From an uncultured Acetatifactor sp. (lineage in GTDB: Bacteria; Bacillota; Clostridia; Lachnospirales; Lachnospiraceae), in the NCBI GenBank assembly GCA_910583845.1, contig CAJUAB010000003.1, forward strand, positions 99,988 through 159,004: a stretch of 59,017 bases of DNA, written 5' to 3'. This document shows, in pieces, positions 42,542 through 51,376 of this stretch (its first letter is position 1; the number at the start of each line of letters is the position of its first letter). Both the position numbers and the translations under genes were made by a program. A model generated the notes under the pieces. That model did not search any database. It was not told the DNA's origin and saw only the letters and a list, made by a program, of their open reading frames with translations.

Positions 42542-42970
42542 TTAAGAGTTCAGCATGTCCACTCTTCTCTGGTGTTTTTCTTCATTGGAGAAGGGCGTAT
42601 TCAAAAAGGTTTCCACAATGTCCAGCGCCAGGTTTTCACCGATCATGCCGCCGCCCATGGCCAGCACATTGGCATCATTGTGCAGCCGGGTCATTCTGGC
42701 GGACAATGTGTCTGAGCACAGCGCGCACCGTACTCCGGGCACCTTGTTGGCCGCAATGCTGATGCCGATGCCCGTGGTGCAGATCACGATGCCCATCTCA
42801 CAGCTGCCCCCCGCCACCGCCTCAGCCACCGCTTTTCCATAGATGGGATAATCCACGGATGCCTTGCTGTCACACCCCATATCCCGGTAAGGAATCTGTC
42901 GCTCTTCCAGATACTGGATAACTCTCCGTTTCAATTCATAACCGCCATGGTCACTTCCTATTGCTATCAT
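42542..42970 (-). CDS. rpiB: Ribose-5-phosphate isomerase B
   Basis: 142 residues. MIAIGSDHGGYELKRRV is the N-terminal signature, with the conserved Asp-His. The catalytic Cys lies in MGIVICTTGIGISIAAN, and HNDANVLAMGGGMIGENLA is the C-terminal motif. It interconverts ribose 5-phosphate and ribulose 5-phosphate. The start overlaps the preceding small gene by four bases (ATGA). Confidence 0.96.
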   Translation of the reverse strand: MIAIGSDHGGYELKRRVIQYLEERQIPYRDMGCDSKASVDYPIYGKAVAEAVAGGSCEMGIVICTTGIGISIAANKVPGVRCALCSDTLSARMTRLHNDANVLAMGGGMIGENLALDIVETFLNTPFSNEEKHQRRVDMLNS

Positions 42971-43266
42971 GATTCCTCCATTCCGCCGCTTTTAAAGCCG
43001 CTTCTTATATTGTTCTGTATGATGGATATGCGTTTCTCCGCCTCTTCCCTGCTGATTTTCCCAACCTGTTCCATTATATCAAGGTTGCCGATCCTGTACG
43101 GCGAGGCATCCGGTTCAGATGGATCATACCCCATTATTCTATCCAGCAGAAGAGATTCTTTGTCCGAAATCCATCCCTGTTCCGGGTCATAAATATATGG
43201 AAGATTACCCTCTATCTTCCCGATCAGGCCCAGATCTTTTATTTCATAATAACGGTCGCTTTCCAT
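42967..43266 (-). CDS. Small conserved hypothetical protein between tsaC and rpiB
   Basis: 99 residues, soluble and charged, no recognised domain. It contains YYEIKDLGLIGKIEGNLPYI and a C-terminal helical region (QVGKISREEAEKRISIIQNN). The start at 43266 follows GGGGGAAT one base after the tsaC stop, and the stop overlaps the rpiB start, so it is coupled to both neighbours. Function unknown; the tight packing argues it is expressed. Confidence 0.75.
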   Translation of the reverse strand: MESDRYYEIKDLGLIGKIEGNLPYIYDPEQGWISDKESLLLDRIMGYDPSEPDASPYRIGNLDIMEQVGKISREEAEKRISIIQNNIRSGFKSGGMEES

Positions 43267-43267
43267 G

Positions 43268-44356
43268 CTATTCCCCCGCTTGATCCGCAGCATCCAACAC
43301 AATCAACCTGTGGCCGGCCGCTTTCAGCAACCGGTTCATAATCGCCTGTCCCAGCCCCGAGGCTTCAAAGCATTCCGAATATATCCTTGTCACCTGCAAA
43401 TCATCAAATTCTCTCAGGATACCATACAGATGTCTGGCAATGCCGGCCTCGTCCTGCCTGCTGCCCAGACTGCGGACCACATCCGCCCGGTACTGCGCCA
43501 GCGCCTCATCCGTACCGATCACGCCCACCTTATGTCCCTGTTCTCTGTCTTTGGCCCCATGGACATTGATATAGTCCGTGACCCGGGCGGCTGGCCCTGC
43601 GATAATGGTGAGTTCTCCCTGGGGAGCGTAATGCCGGTATTTCATCCCCGGCGCTCTGGGGGCCTGTCCGCTGTCCGCCTCCAGAATCGTCCTGTCTATG
43701 CTGACCTGCCCTAATACCGCCTCCAGCATGTCCCGGGTGACTGATCCCGGGCGCAGGATCTGCGGCGGGCTGACAGTCAGATCCACAATGGTGGATTCCA
43801 GTCCGATCTCACCCTCGCCGCCGTCCAGGATCATATCGATCCGCCCGTCCATATCTTCTATCACATACCTGACCGCGGTGGGGCTGGGTCTGCCGGAGAG
43901 ATTGGCGCTCGGAGCCGCCACATAACCGCCGCCCCGGAGAATCAGGCCGCGGGCCACCGGATGAGAGGGCATCCGCACCGCCACCGTCTCAAGCCCTCCT
44001 GTGGTCTCACGGGGGACGCAGTCCGCCTTGGGAAAAATCATAGTCAGCGGTCCCGGCCAGAAAGCCCGGGCCAGCACTAACGCTTCTCCCGGCACCTGCC
44101 TGACTATGGCTTTCAGGTCTTCCATGCGGGCAATATGAACAATCAGCGGATTGTCCGAGGGACGTCCCTTGGCGGCATATATTTTTCTGGCGGACTCCGG
44201 GTTTAAAGCGTCCCCTCCCAGGCCGTATACCGTCTCCGTGGGAAAAGCCACCAGTCCTCCTGCGCGCAGCACCTCTCCTGCCTCCCGCAGTGCCTGCTCC
44301 GCTTCATAAGAAAATGTCTCCCCCCGCGCCTGTACCGTAACCACTTTTGTGTCCAT
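43268..44356 (-). CDS. tsaC: L-threonylcarbamoyladenylate synthase (Sua5/YwlC)
   Basis: 362 residues, the two-domain Sua5 form. The YrdC domain (about 1-215) shows GGLVAFPTETVYGLGGDALN, then KIYAAKGRPSDNPLIVHIAR and YVAAPSANLSGRPSPT. The C-terminal Sua5 domain starts at SGQAPRAPGMKYRHYAP. It makes threonylcarbamoyl-AMP for t6A37 of tRNAs. The arrangement tsaC, rpiB, upp and the atp operon parallels ywlC-ywlF-upp-atp in Bacillus. Confidence 0.96.
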   Translation of the reverse strand: MDTKVVTVQARGETFSYEAEQALREAGEVLRAGGLVAFPTETVYGLGGDALNPESARKIYAAKGRPSDNPLIVHIARMEDLKAIVRQVPGEALVLARAFWPGPLTMIFPKADCVPRETTGGLETVAVRMPSHPVARGLILRGGGYVAAPSANLSGRPSPTAVRYVIEDMDGRIDMILDGGEGEIGLESTIVDLTVSPPQILRPGSVTRDMLEAVLGQVSIDRTILEADSGQAPRAPGMKYRHYAPQGELTIIAGPAARVTDYINVHGAKDREQGHKVGVIGTDEALAQYRADVVRSLGSRQDEAGIARHLYGILREFDDLQVTRIYSECFEASGLGQAIMNRLLKAAGHRLIVLDAADQAGE

Positions 44357-44423
44357 TGCTCCACACCTTTACTGTAGCGCGGACATACCTGACGCGCTGC
44401 CCTTGATTATGTTTCTGTATTGT

Positions 44424-44452
44424 ATCATAGCACACTTTGTCTTATTTGTCTA
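44424..44452 (-). promoter_or_regulatory. Promoter for tsaC-rpiB operon
   Basis: Minus strand: -35 TAGACA (44447-44452), a 17-base spacer and -10 TATGAT (44424-44429). An overlapping extended -10, TGATACAAT, is also possible. The start codon is 68 bases downstream. Confidence 0.6.
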
Positions 44453-44467
44453 ATGCGTCCCGGCAAA

Positions 44468-45196
44468 CTATCTCTCTGTCTCCGCCAGATACTGCATAAT
44501 TCCCATATGTATGGCCCAGGCCACCCGGTCCTGATAGTCCTCCCGGGCCAGCAGCGCCGCCTCCGTCTGGTTGGAGAGAAACCCGCATTCCACGATGACA
44601 ATGGGTATATCCGTCTTTTTCAGCAGATAATAGCTGTCATTGGCCTTGATCTGCCGGCGGTTCTCCGGGTCCAGTTTCTCCACCAGCTGCTTTTGCAGCA
44701 GTTGTGCCAGAAGCTGTCCGTCCCTGCTGCCATCGTAGTAAAAGACCTGCGCGCCATGAACATATTCCTCCGGATAGCTGTTCTGATGGATACTGACTGT
44801 GATGGCAGGATTTATCTCTTCGATCAGGGCCACCCGCCGCTTCATATCCTGTACTTTCTTGTTGGACGCGTCGCTGTCGTACAGACCGTTTTCGTCCTCC
44901 CTGGTCAAAACGACCTGCACATCCTGAGCTTCCAGATACTGCTGTACCTTTCGGGCAATACTCAGGTTCACATCCTTCTCCAGCACCTGATTGATGCCTA
45001 TTTTACCCGGATCGTCTCCTCCGTGCCCCGCGTCGATCACCACGCGTCTCTGTTCCTCCCCGGAGTCCCCTGCGTCACCCGCTTCCACATTTTTTCCGCT
45101 TACGAATACAGCCGCGCTGTGCGCCACATAGACCATGGACAGCGCCAGCAGCACTCCCAGGCCCAGAGAGAAAAGTTTTTCCAGTCTTTTCCACAT
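44468..45196 (-). CDS. cwlD: N-acetylmuramoyl-L-alanine amidase, CwlD type
   Basis: 242 residues. An N-terminal membrane anchor (LFSLGLGVLLALSMVYVAHS) is followed by an Amidase_3 domain with the zinc and catalytic residues: His in VVIDAGHGGDDPG, Glu in VLEKDVNLSIA, His in TVSIHQNSYPEE and Glu in PIVIVECGFLSN. CwlD removes the stem peptide during muramic-lactam formation in spore cortex, so it supports a spore-forming host. The nearest ribosome site, AGAGG, is 13 bases away. It stands between tsaC and the GH18 gene, all on the minus strand. Confidence 0.88.
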   Translation of the reverse strand: MWKRLEKLFSLGLGVLLALSMVYVAHSAAVFVSGKNVEAGDAGDSGEEQRRVVIDAGHGGDDPGKIGINQVLEKDVNLSIARKVQQYLEAQDVQVVLTREDENGLYDSDASNKKVQDMKRRVALIEEINPAITVSIHQNSYPEEYVHGAQVFYYDGSRDGQLLAQLLQKQLVEKLDPENRRQIKANDSYYLLKKTDIPIVIVECGFLSNQTEAALLAREDYQDRVAWAIHMGIMQYLAETER

Positions 45197-45352
45197 ATTG
45201 ATAATATATCCTCTTTCTTCTTAATTATCAATATATGTCCGTTCATTCTCCCATATGCGGCATCAGACGGCCATAACCATGCTTTCCTCCGTCATCGCGG
45301 GGATCATCGCGTTTGGCTCGCCATGCCTGTCAGCGCGCAGTCCTGCCCCGTC

Positions 45353-47065
45353 TCAGGGAGCATTGACATAGGCGTTGATCAACTCCCAGGCCGCCGGTGT
45401 GCCGTAACTGATCTGCCACACAGCCACACCTGCGATTCCGCGGTTCTGCATCACATTGAGCTTCACCTGAATGGATTCCTCCGTCTCAGCCCAAATCTTG
45501 TGCGTCTTGCTGCCGCTCTGCCATTCCGCATACAGCTGAGAGGTTTCCTCATCCCAAACGGCTTCCGCGCCCACCCGTTGCAAATAATCCTTGGTGTTGG
45601 ATAAAAGAAGATACTCGTCCGTCACCGTGGCACCGTCAATTGTCCACAGAATGGAATAGAAGGGCAGGGCATTGATCACTTTTTCCGCAGGTACCTGCTC
45701 CAGAGTGCGGTCGATCCCGCCGCTGACATAGCCGATGCTGGCTACGGAGCCGGGGTCGCCGCTGCCGTGCCAATGCTCGTCATAGCCCATGATAATCACA
45801 TAATCCGCCACTTTTCCCTGCACATCCCTGCGGTAATAATCATTGAAGCTGAACGGCACATAGTTGTCAAAGGACAGAATCAGCCCATTCCCGCGGCAGG
45901 CGATGGACAGTTCCCGTATAAACTGAGCGTAATGCTCGCTGCACTCCGCCGTAACCTTTTCAAAGTCTATATTGATGCCGTCCAGTTTCAGATTCATCGC
46001 CTCGCCAACTATATTTTCAATCAGTCTGCCCCTGACGGCGGTGGAGGACAGAATCTGGAAATCGTTGATCCCCGCCTGGTTTACATTATTATAATTGAAA
46101 TCATCCAGTACGCCCCATACCTGCAATCCCATGGCGTGGGCCCGGTCCACATAGGAGGCGCTGGCGAAGCTCTGGAAATTGCCTTCGTTGTCACTGAGAC
46201 TGAACCATGTGGGAGCAATCACATTCATCCCTCTGGTCCCGGCCACCATGCTCTCCAGGGTGTCATTTCCCCCCACGCCTCCGATGGAGTGCCAGCCCAT
46301 ACTCACTTTTCCCGGCAGCCGGACAGAGCTGTACACAGGCTCCACATAGCCCGTCACCGGGGTCTCCTGGATCTCCGTAAAATCCTGCAACAATTTATTC
46401 TCCACATAACCTATATATCCGTCACCGGTCCGCACCTTGCTCCAGGTCTCCATCTGCTCCAGCACCTTCACCTGGCTGCCCCCGGGCACATCCCATAAAA
46501 TCTCGCTCTTAATACCCCCTTTTACACGCGCCGCCGTATCCTTCGTCACAGTGGCCACGGTGGCGGCCCCCCACCGGGTATACACCTGCACGTGATGCTG
46601 CGCGTACTGTAGTTCCATATTACAGTATCGCTGTACGTAATCCGCGGCGATATAAATCTGGCCCCCCTCTTCGTAGGCAATCACATAGCCCAGATCCTCA
46701 CTGCCGCCGTCCCGCTCCTCCACACTGCCTCCCAGTGCGATGCGCACCACCTCCGAGGGCAGCGCGTACAGCAGTACTCCCTCCGCGCGGTTCGCGTAAA
46801 AGGTGTCATTAAAATACTGGTGTACCATATCTATGGGGAAGTAGCATTTCCCCTCCCTCAGGGGGGCCAGCATGTCCAGTCTCTCATCCTGCAGGTACAC
46901 AGCCACCCGGCTGTCCGCCTCATCCGCCGCCAGACCGTAATAGGCCGCCAGATCCACTCTTTCCTTGGAATAGGAATATTTTTCCACCAGCATACTGACA
47001 AGCGTCACCGCGCCGATCACCACAATCAGCAGAATCGCTGTGATTACTGGAATCGCTTTTTTCAT
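45353..47065 (-). CDS. Membrane-anchored GH18 glycoside hydrolase with SH3 domain
   Basis: 570 residues. An N-terminal signal anchor (IPVITAILLIVVIGAVTLVS) precedes a copper-amine-oxidase-like or stalk domain (about 45-155), then a bacterial SH3 domain (about 185-235, VKVLEQMETWSKVRTGDGYI). The GH18 barrel begins near 255; its catalytic motif is LDGINIDFEKV, with the acid Glu at the end of DxxDxE. Related spore proteins such as SleL/YaaH cleave cortex muropeptides. Substrate is inferred as peptidoglycan-like. Confidence 0.88.
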   Translation of the reverse strand: MKKAIPVITAILLIVVIGAVTLVSMLVEKYSYSKERVDLAAYYGLAADEADSRVAVYLQDERLDMLAPLREGKCYFPIDMVHQYFNDTFYANRAEGVLLYALPSEVVRIALGGSVEERDGGSEDLGYVIAYEEGGQIYIAADYVQRYCNMELQYAQHHVQVYTRWGAATVATVTKDTAARVKGGIKSEILWDVPGGSQVKVLEQMETWSKVRTGDGYIGYVENKLLQDFTEIQETPVTGYVEPVYSSVRLPGKVSMGWHSIGGVGGNDTLESMVAGTRGMNVIAPTWFSLSDNEGNFQSFASASYVDRAHAMGLQVWGVLDDFNYNNVNQAGINDFQILSSTAVRGRLIENIVGEAMNLKLDGINIDFEKVTAECSEHYAQFIRELSIACRGNGLILSFDNYVPFSFNDYYRRDVQGKVADYVIIMGYDEHWHGSGDPGSVASIGYVSGGIDRTLEQVPAEKVINALPFYSILWTIDGATVTDEYLLLSNTKDYLQRVGAEAVWDEETSQLYAEWQSGSKTHKIWAETEESIQVKLNVMQNRGIAGVAVWQISYGTPAAWELINAYVNAP

Positions 47066-47150
47066 AAATTACCATACCTTTCCCTTTCAAATACAGAAAC
47101 ACACCATACATACCGGCGAAAAGGTTATCCCTTTTTCGCCAATATGTAAT

Positions 47151-47179
47151 AGTATACCAGACTATTCCGGCAACGTCAT
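47151..47179 (-). promoter_or_regulatory. Possible promoter for the GH18 gene
   Basis: Minus strand: -35 ATGACG (47174-47179), a 17-base spacer and -10 TATACT (47151-47156), 86 bases before the start. Confidence 0.5.
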
Positions 47180-47298
47180 CACCTATTTTGACAAAATACG
47201 GCAGAACATCCTGTTATTTTCATCAGCAGCTTTTTGTCAGAGAGGCATTCTCCGCCGCTGTCATCCGTTCCGCCCTGTTATGAGGCACGATCCATGGC

Positions 47299-47520
47299 TT
47301 ACTGTGGATCAATTCTGTCAAACCTTACCTGTTCAAGAATGCCCATTTCGTTCAGAACATAATCGGGCATATAGACCGTTTGCTCCTGCACACACCTGCG
47401 GGCCACTTCGTCCGGGGAAGCAGGCCTGTTATCCATATACAGGCCCACGCCCCGCTCCTGCACTTTCTGTAGCTGCATCCGCATTGTCTCCCGGGCGCTT
47501 TGGACTTCTTTTTCGCTCAA
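47299..47520 (-). CDS. Small hypothetical protein with TTG start
   Basis: 73 residues if translation begins at TTG 47520, which lies five bases after AGAGGAGGG, a far better site than for the in-frame ATGs upstream (the site would lie inside that frame). The sequence reads (M)SEKEVQSARETMRMQLQKV, then helical and charged, ending MGILEQVRFDRIDPQ. No domain is recognised. It is isolated between the GH18 gene and a 440-base gap. Confidence 0.6.
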   Translation of the reverse strand: MSEKEVQSARETMRMQLQKVQERGVGLYMDNRPASPDEVARRCVQEQTVYMPDYVLNEMGILEQVRFDRIDPQ

Positions 47521-47962
47521 GTTATCCCTCCTCTCCATATGCTGTACATCCAAAAGGAAAAAATGTGATATATTATGTCAGCAAATTACGTTTCTGTGTT
47601 GGATAACGCGGGGAATAGCTGGTCCAGAGAGCTCCGACAGTACAATGCAAAAAATATAAATGTAGATTTTGAATTATAATGTGACTTAAATCTGAAAAGT
47701 GGGAAATATATTATATAAACCGATCAAGCGCGCACTGAACCGCTTGTAAGACATCCTGATTATTTTAGCAAAAAAGAGACTGACTCATACTATAAATAAA
47801 AAGGATTAGAGGAACGAAACGTTCCGGATCTTCGGAATAGATAAAGATATTTTAACCGCTTGCCTCCCTTCCTGTACGGAATATCGGAAGCATCTCTTGT
47901 TATGCATTATATGCCATCTGTCAGATTTTGGCAAGTGGAAAATTAAATTTTTTCTAAAAACA
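47521..47962. other. Intergenic region before mecA
   Basis: About 440 bases, AT-rich. It holds an unconfirmed 34-codon frame (47575-47679, plus strand) without a ribosome site and a small GGAACGAAACGTTCC hairpin (47811-47825). I see no RNA gene or reliable CDS. Confidence 0.4.
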
Positions 47963-48003
47963 TTCCCAGGTCTATTGACGAAGAACCTGGGAAAGTATAT
48001 GCT
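47963..48003 (+). promoter_or_regulatory. mecA promoter overlapped by a 9-bp inverted repeat
   Basis: -35 TTGACG (47975-47980), a 17-base spacer and -10 TATGCT (47998-48003). Perfect arms TTCCCAGGT (47963-47971) and ACCTGGGAA (47985-47993) straddle the -35 element, as a repressor operator would. Confidence 0.6.
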
Positions 48004-48055
48004 GTAAGAGCGATTGCGGAAACCGTGTGTAAATCCGAAAGGAGTTGATCCTGAA

Positions 48056-48784
48056 ATGAAAATAGAAAAAGTGAGTGAAAACCAGATTCGCTGCACTCTT
48101 ACCAAGGAGGACCTGGCCAGCAGAGAGCTCCAGATCAGCGAACTGGCCTACGGGACGGAGAAAGCGAAAAATCTTTTCCGGGACATGATGCAGCAGGCCA
48201 ATTTTGAATTTGGCTTTGAGGCCGAGGATATCCCGCTTATGATTGAAGCCATACCCATGAACGCGGAGTGCATCGTCCTGATTATCACCAAGGTGGAAGA
48301 TCCCGAGGAACTGGATACCCGCTTTGCCCGCTTTGCTCCGTCCGTGCATGAGGAGCTGGAGGACTCGGAGGAGGAGGCTGCTTCCGCGGCTGACGAGGTG
48401 CTGGATCTGTTCCGCAGACTACAGGGCAGTGAAGAGGTCTCCTCCCCTTCCGCGTCAGCCCCGGAGCTTTCCCCTGACGCGGAAGGCAGGCTGATGATGC
48501 GGATGCTCCGGTTCAGCACCATGCGCCTGCTGCTGACGGCGGCGGCCGCTGTCGCGGAGGGAGCCGCCGGTTCCAGTTCCGTGTATAAGGATGTCCGCGA
48601 AGGCTGCTATCTGCTGCTGCTGTCTCATCCGCAGAAGGATGCTTCCGACTTTAACAGATGCTGTAATATACTCTCGGAATACGGCTCTTTTGTAAAAGTG
48701 ACATCCTCCACGCCTTCTTATCTGGAGGAACACTGTGAGACCGTCATTTCGGAGAACGCGCTGCAGACTCTGTCCAGAATCTGA
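48056..48784 (+). CDS. mecA: MecA-family adaptor protein
   Basis: 242 residues. The N-terminal substrate-binding domain starts MKIEKVSENQIRCTLTKEDL and includes LFRDMMQQANFEFGFEAED. A flexible Glu/Ser/Pro linker (about 95-145) leads to the C-terminal ClpC-binding domain, with VREGCYLLLLSHPQKDASDF. MecA delivers proteins to ClpCP and stimulates ClpC assembly. AAAGGAG precedes the ATG with 11-base spacing. Confidence 0.9.
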   Translation: MKIEKVSENQIRCTLTKEDLASRELQISELAYGTEKAKNLFRDMMQQANFEFGFEAEDIPLMIEAIPMNAECIVLIITKVEDPEELDTRFARFAPSVHEELEDSEEEAASAADEVLDLFRRLQGSEEVSSPSASAPELSPDAEGRLMMRMLRFSTMRLLLTAAAAVAEGAAGSSSVYKDVREGCYLLLLSHPQKDASDFNRCCNILSEYGSFVKVTSSTPSYLEEHCETVISENALQTLSRI

Positions 48785-48795
48785 AAATTGCTCTG

Positions 48796-48826
48796 AAAAA
48801 TGCCTGGGAACCCCCCAGGCATTTTT
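48796..48826 (+). terminator. Bidirectional terminator between mecA and the DUF1858 gene
   Basis: Arms AAAAATGCCTGGG and CCCAGGCATTTTT pair perfectly around a five-base loop, with A- and T-tracts on both sides. It serves the two convergent genes. Confidence 0.9.
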
Positions 48827-48835
48827 GCAAACATG

Positions 48836-49027
48836 CTACGCCTCCTGAATCGTCTTCATCAGCGCTTCCACATCAATACCATGCACCATCGCCGCTTCTT
48901 CCAGGCTCTCGCCCTGCGCGGACGGACATCCCAGGCAGTGCATGCCCGCGTCCATCAAAATCGGCGCCACATCCGGGTTCTTCCGCAGAATTTCCCCGAT
49001 CGTCATCTCCTTCGTAATTCCATCCAT
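48836..49027 (-). CDS. DUF1858 / hybrid-cluster-associated redox disulfide protein
   Basis: 63 residues. The sequence contains MTIGEILRKNPDVAPILMDA and the motif GMHCLGCPSAQGESLEEA with a CxxC pair, matching the DUF1858/TIGR03980 family. These small proteins occur in anaerobes near redox and iron-sulfur enzymes; a disulfide or metal-binding role is inferred. AGGAGG precedes the ATG. It is divergent from the pyruvate formate-lyase gene. Confidence 0.88.
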   Translation of the reverse strand: MDGITKEMTIGEILRKNPDVAPILMDAGMHCLGCPSAQGESLEEAAMVHGIDVEALMKTIQEA

Positions 49028-49171
49028 ATCCAGACACCTCCTGATCGTAATTGCTTTTGTGTACCATTTCAGCCTCTACAGTATAATACTTTTCCCCGCT
49101 TCTGGCAAGTATAACCTTTTATGGACAGTTTTTATAAATTTTTAATAAAAATAAAGGGCAAAATAGCAATT

Positions 49172-49228
49172 GTGTACAGGAAAAAGTACACTACCAGCCT
49201 TGACTATCCAGATTGTTTCTCCTATAAT
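49172..49228 (+). promoter_or_regulatory. pflB promoter with upstream palindrome
   Basis: -35 TTGACT (49200-49205), a 17-base spacer and -10 TATAAT (49223-49228). Eight bases before the -35 lies GTGTAC (49172) and GTACAC (49186), an inverted repeat with 8-base gap. The leader to the ATG is about 62 bases and contains AGGAGG at 49283. Confidence 0.65.
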
Positions 49229-49296
49229 AAGGGCATAGGATTAGGAGTTACAAAAACACATTCACTAATTCAATAACTTATAGGAGGCTATTTCAA

Positions 49297-51336
49297 ATGA
49301 GACCTGAATGGAACGAGTTTGTAGGCGGCAAGTGGGAGAATGAAGTCAATGTACGTGATTTCATCCAGAAGAACTATCATCCCTATGATGGAGATGATTC
49401 TTTCCTGGCCGGCCCTACACAGAACACAAAGGATTTGTGGGCAATGGTACTGGATCTGCAGAAGCAGGAGAGAGAAGCGGGCGGCGTTCTGGATATGGAC
49501 ACCAAGGTTGTCTCCACCATCACCTCTCATGGTCCCGGTTACCTTGACAAGAGCAAGGAGACCATCGTCGGCTTCCAGACCGACAAGCCTTTCAAGAGAT
49601 CCCTGCAGCCCTATGGCGGTATCCGTATGGCCGAGAAGGCCTGCGCCGACAACGGCTACGAGGTTGATCCCGAGATCAGCGAATTTTTCTCCACCCACAG
49701 AAAGACCCACAACGCGGGTTGTTTCGACGCATACAATCAGGAGATGAGAGCCTGCCGTTCTTCCCATATTATTACCGGTCTTCCGGACGCGTACGGACGT
49801 GGCCGTATCATCGGTGACTACAGAAGAGTTGCCCTGTACGGCATTGACAGACTGATTGAGGATAAGCAGGAGCAGAAGGATTCCACCGGCCGCGTGATGA
49901 CCGATGACGTGATCCGTCTGCGCGAGGAAATCTCCGAGCAGATCACCGCCCTGAAGCTGATGAAGGAGATGGCCGCTTCCTACGGCTGCGATATCTCCAA
50001 GCCCGCCGCCAATGTAAAAGAGGCAATTCAGTGGACCTATTTCGGCTACCTGTGCGCGGTTAAGGAGCAGAACGGCGCTGCCATGTCTCTGGGCCGTACA
50101 TCCACCTTTATCGACTGCTACGCTGAGAGAGATCTGAAGAACGGCGTGTTCACCGAGGAGCAGATCCAGGAGTTCATCGACCATTTCATTATGAAGCTGC
50201 GTCTGATCAAGTTTGCCCGTACACCTGAGTACAACCAGATCTTCGCGGGCGACCCCGTATGGGTTACCGAGTCCCTGGCCGGTGTGGGCGTGGACGGACG
50301 TCACATGGTTACCAGGATGAGCTTCCGGTATTTGCAGACCCTGTACAATCTGGGCGCGTCACCCGAGCCCAACCTGACCGTGCTTTGGTCCACCAGACTG
50401 CCTGAGGGCTTCAAGCGCTTCTGCGCAAAGACCTCTATCAATACATCTTCCATCCAGTATGAGAACGATGATCTGATGAGAGTGACCCACGGCGATGACT
50501 ACGGTATTGCCTGCTGCGTATCTTCCATGAGAATCGGTAAGGAAATGCAGTTCTTCGGCGCCCGTGCCAATGTGGCCAAGTGTCTGCTGTACGCTTTGAA
50601 CGGCGGTGTGGACGAAGTTACCAAGAAGCAGGTTGGTCCCAAGTATCGTCCCGTTGTCGGTGATGTACTTGACTTTGACGATGTGTACAGCAAGTTCATC
50701 GACATGCTGGAGTGGCAGGCCGATGTGTATGTGAACACGCTGAACATCATCCACTATATGCATGACAAATACTGCTATGAGAGAGCTGAGATGGCTCTGC
50801 ATGACAGAGATGTGAGAAGATACTTCGCAACAGGTGTTGCCGGCCTGTCCATCGTGGCAGACTCCCTGTCCGCTATCAAGTACGCCAAGGTTGAGGTGGT
50901 ACGTGATGAGGATGGCATCATCGTTGACTTCAAGACCACCGGGGATTTCCCGAAGTACGGTAATGATGACGACCGTGTGGACAGCATCGCGCAGGATGTG
51001 GTTCATAAGTTTATGACCGCGATCAGAAGACACCACACCTACAGAGATGGATTCCCTACCACCTCCATCCTGACCATTACTTCCAACGTAACCTACGGCA
51101 AGGCAACCGGCAACACGCCTGACGGACGCAGAAAGGGCCAGCCTTTCGCTCCCGGTGCCAACCCGATGCATGGACGTGATACCCACGGTGCAGTGGCATC
51201 TCTGTCTTCCGTATCCAAATTGCCTTTCAATGACGCGCAGGACGGTATCTCCAATACCTTCACCATTATTCCCGGCGCTTTGGGCAAGGAAGATCAGGTA
51301 TTTTCCGGAGACATTGAGCTGGATCTGAGCAAGTAA
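49297..51336 (+). CDS. pflB: Pyruvate formate-lyase catalytic core lacking the glycyl-radical domain
   Basis: 679 residues, about 80 short of Escherichia coli PflB (760). The N-terminus aligns from NEFVGGKWENEVNVRDFIQK onward. The catalytic pair Cys406-Cys407 is in YGIACCVSSM, and NGAAMSLGRTSTF and ANPMHGRDTHGAVAS are intact. The frame ends after TIIPGALGKEDQ and a short acidic GDIELDLSK, where classical enzymes continue into NLAGLMDGYF and the radical loop. There is no trace of the radical Gly in this gene. Instead that domain is encoded at 51657-51899. Codon use is highly biased, as in abundant proteins. It converts pyruvate and CoA to acetyl-CoA and formate, presumably only when complexed with the separate radical subunit. 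Confidence 0.97.
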   Translation: MRPEWNEFVGGKWENEVNVRDFIQKNYHPYDGDDSFLAGPTQNTKDLWAMVLDLQKQEREAGGVLDMDTKVVSTITSHGPGYLDKSKETIVGFQTDKPFKRSLQPYGGIRMAEKACADNGYEVDPEISEFFSTHRKTHNAGCFDAYNQEMRACRSSHIITGLPDAYGRGRIIGDYRRVALYGIDRLIEDKQEQKDSTGRVMTDDVIRLREEISEQITALKLMKEMAASYGCDISKPAANVKEAIQWTYFGYLCAVKEQNGAAMSLGRTSTFIDCYAERDLKNGVFTEEQIQEFIDHFIMKLRLIKFARTPEYNQIFAGDPVWVTESLAGVGVDGRHMVTRMSFRYLQTLYNLGASPEPNLTVLWSTRLPEGFKRFCAKTSINTSSIQYENDDLMRVTHGDDYGIACCVSSMRIGKEMQFFGARANVAKCLLYALNGGVDEVTKKQVGPKYRPVVGDVLDFDDVYSKFIDMLEWQADVYVNTLNIIHYMHDKYCYERAEMALHDRDVRRYFATGVAGLSIVADSLSAIKYAKVEVVRDEDGIIVDFKTTGDFPKYGNDDDRVDSIAQDVVHKFMTAIRRHHTYRDGFPTTSILTITSNVTYGKATGNTPDGRRKGQPFAPGANPMHGRDTHGAVASLSSVSKLPFNDAQDGISNTFTIIPGALGKEDQVFSGDIELDLSK

Positions 51337-51376
51337 TACAGACGGCATCGAGGCTGTGGTGTGAAAGGAGGTATAT

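Noticed and set aside
47575..47679. 34-residue plus-strand frame starting MSANYVSVLDNAG
   Set aside because: No usable ribosome site and no known relatives; kept only as a note in the gap description.
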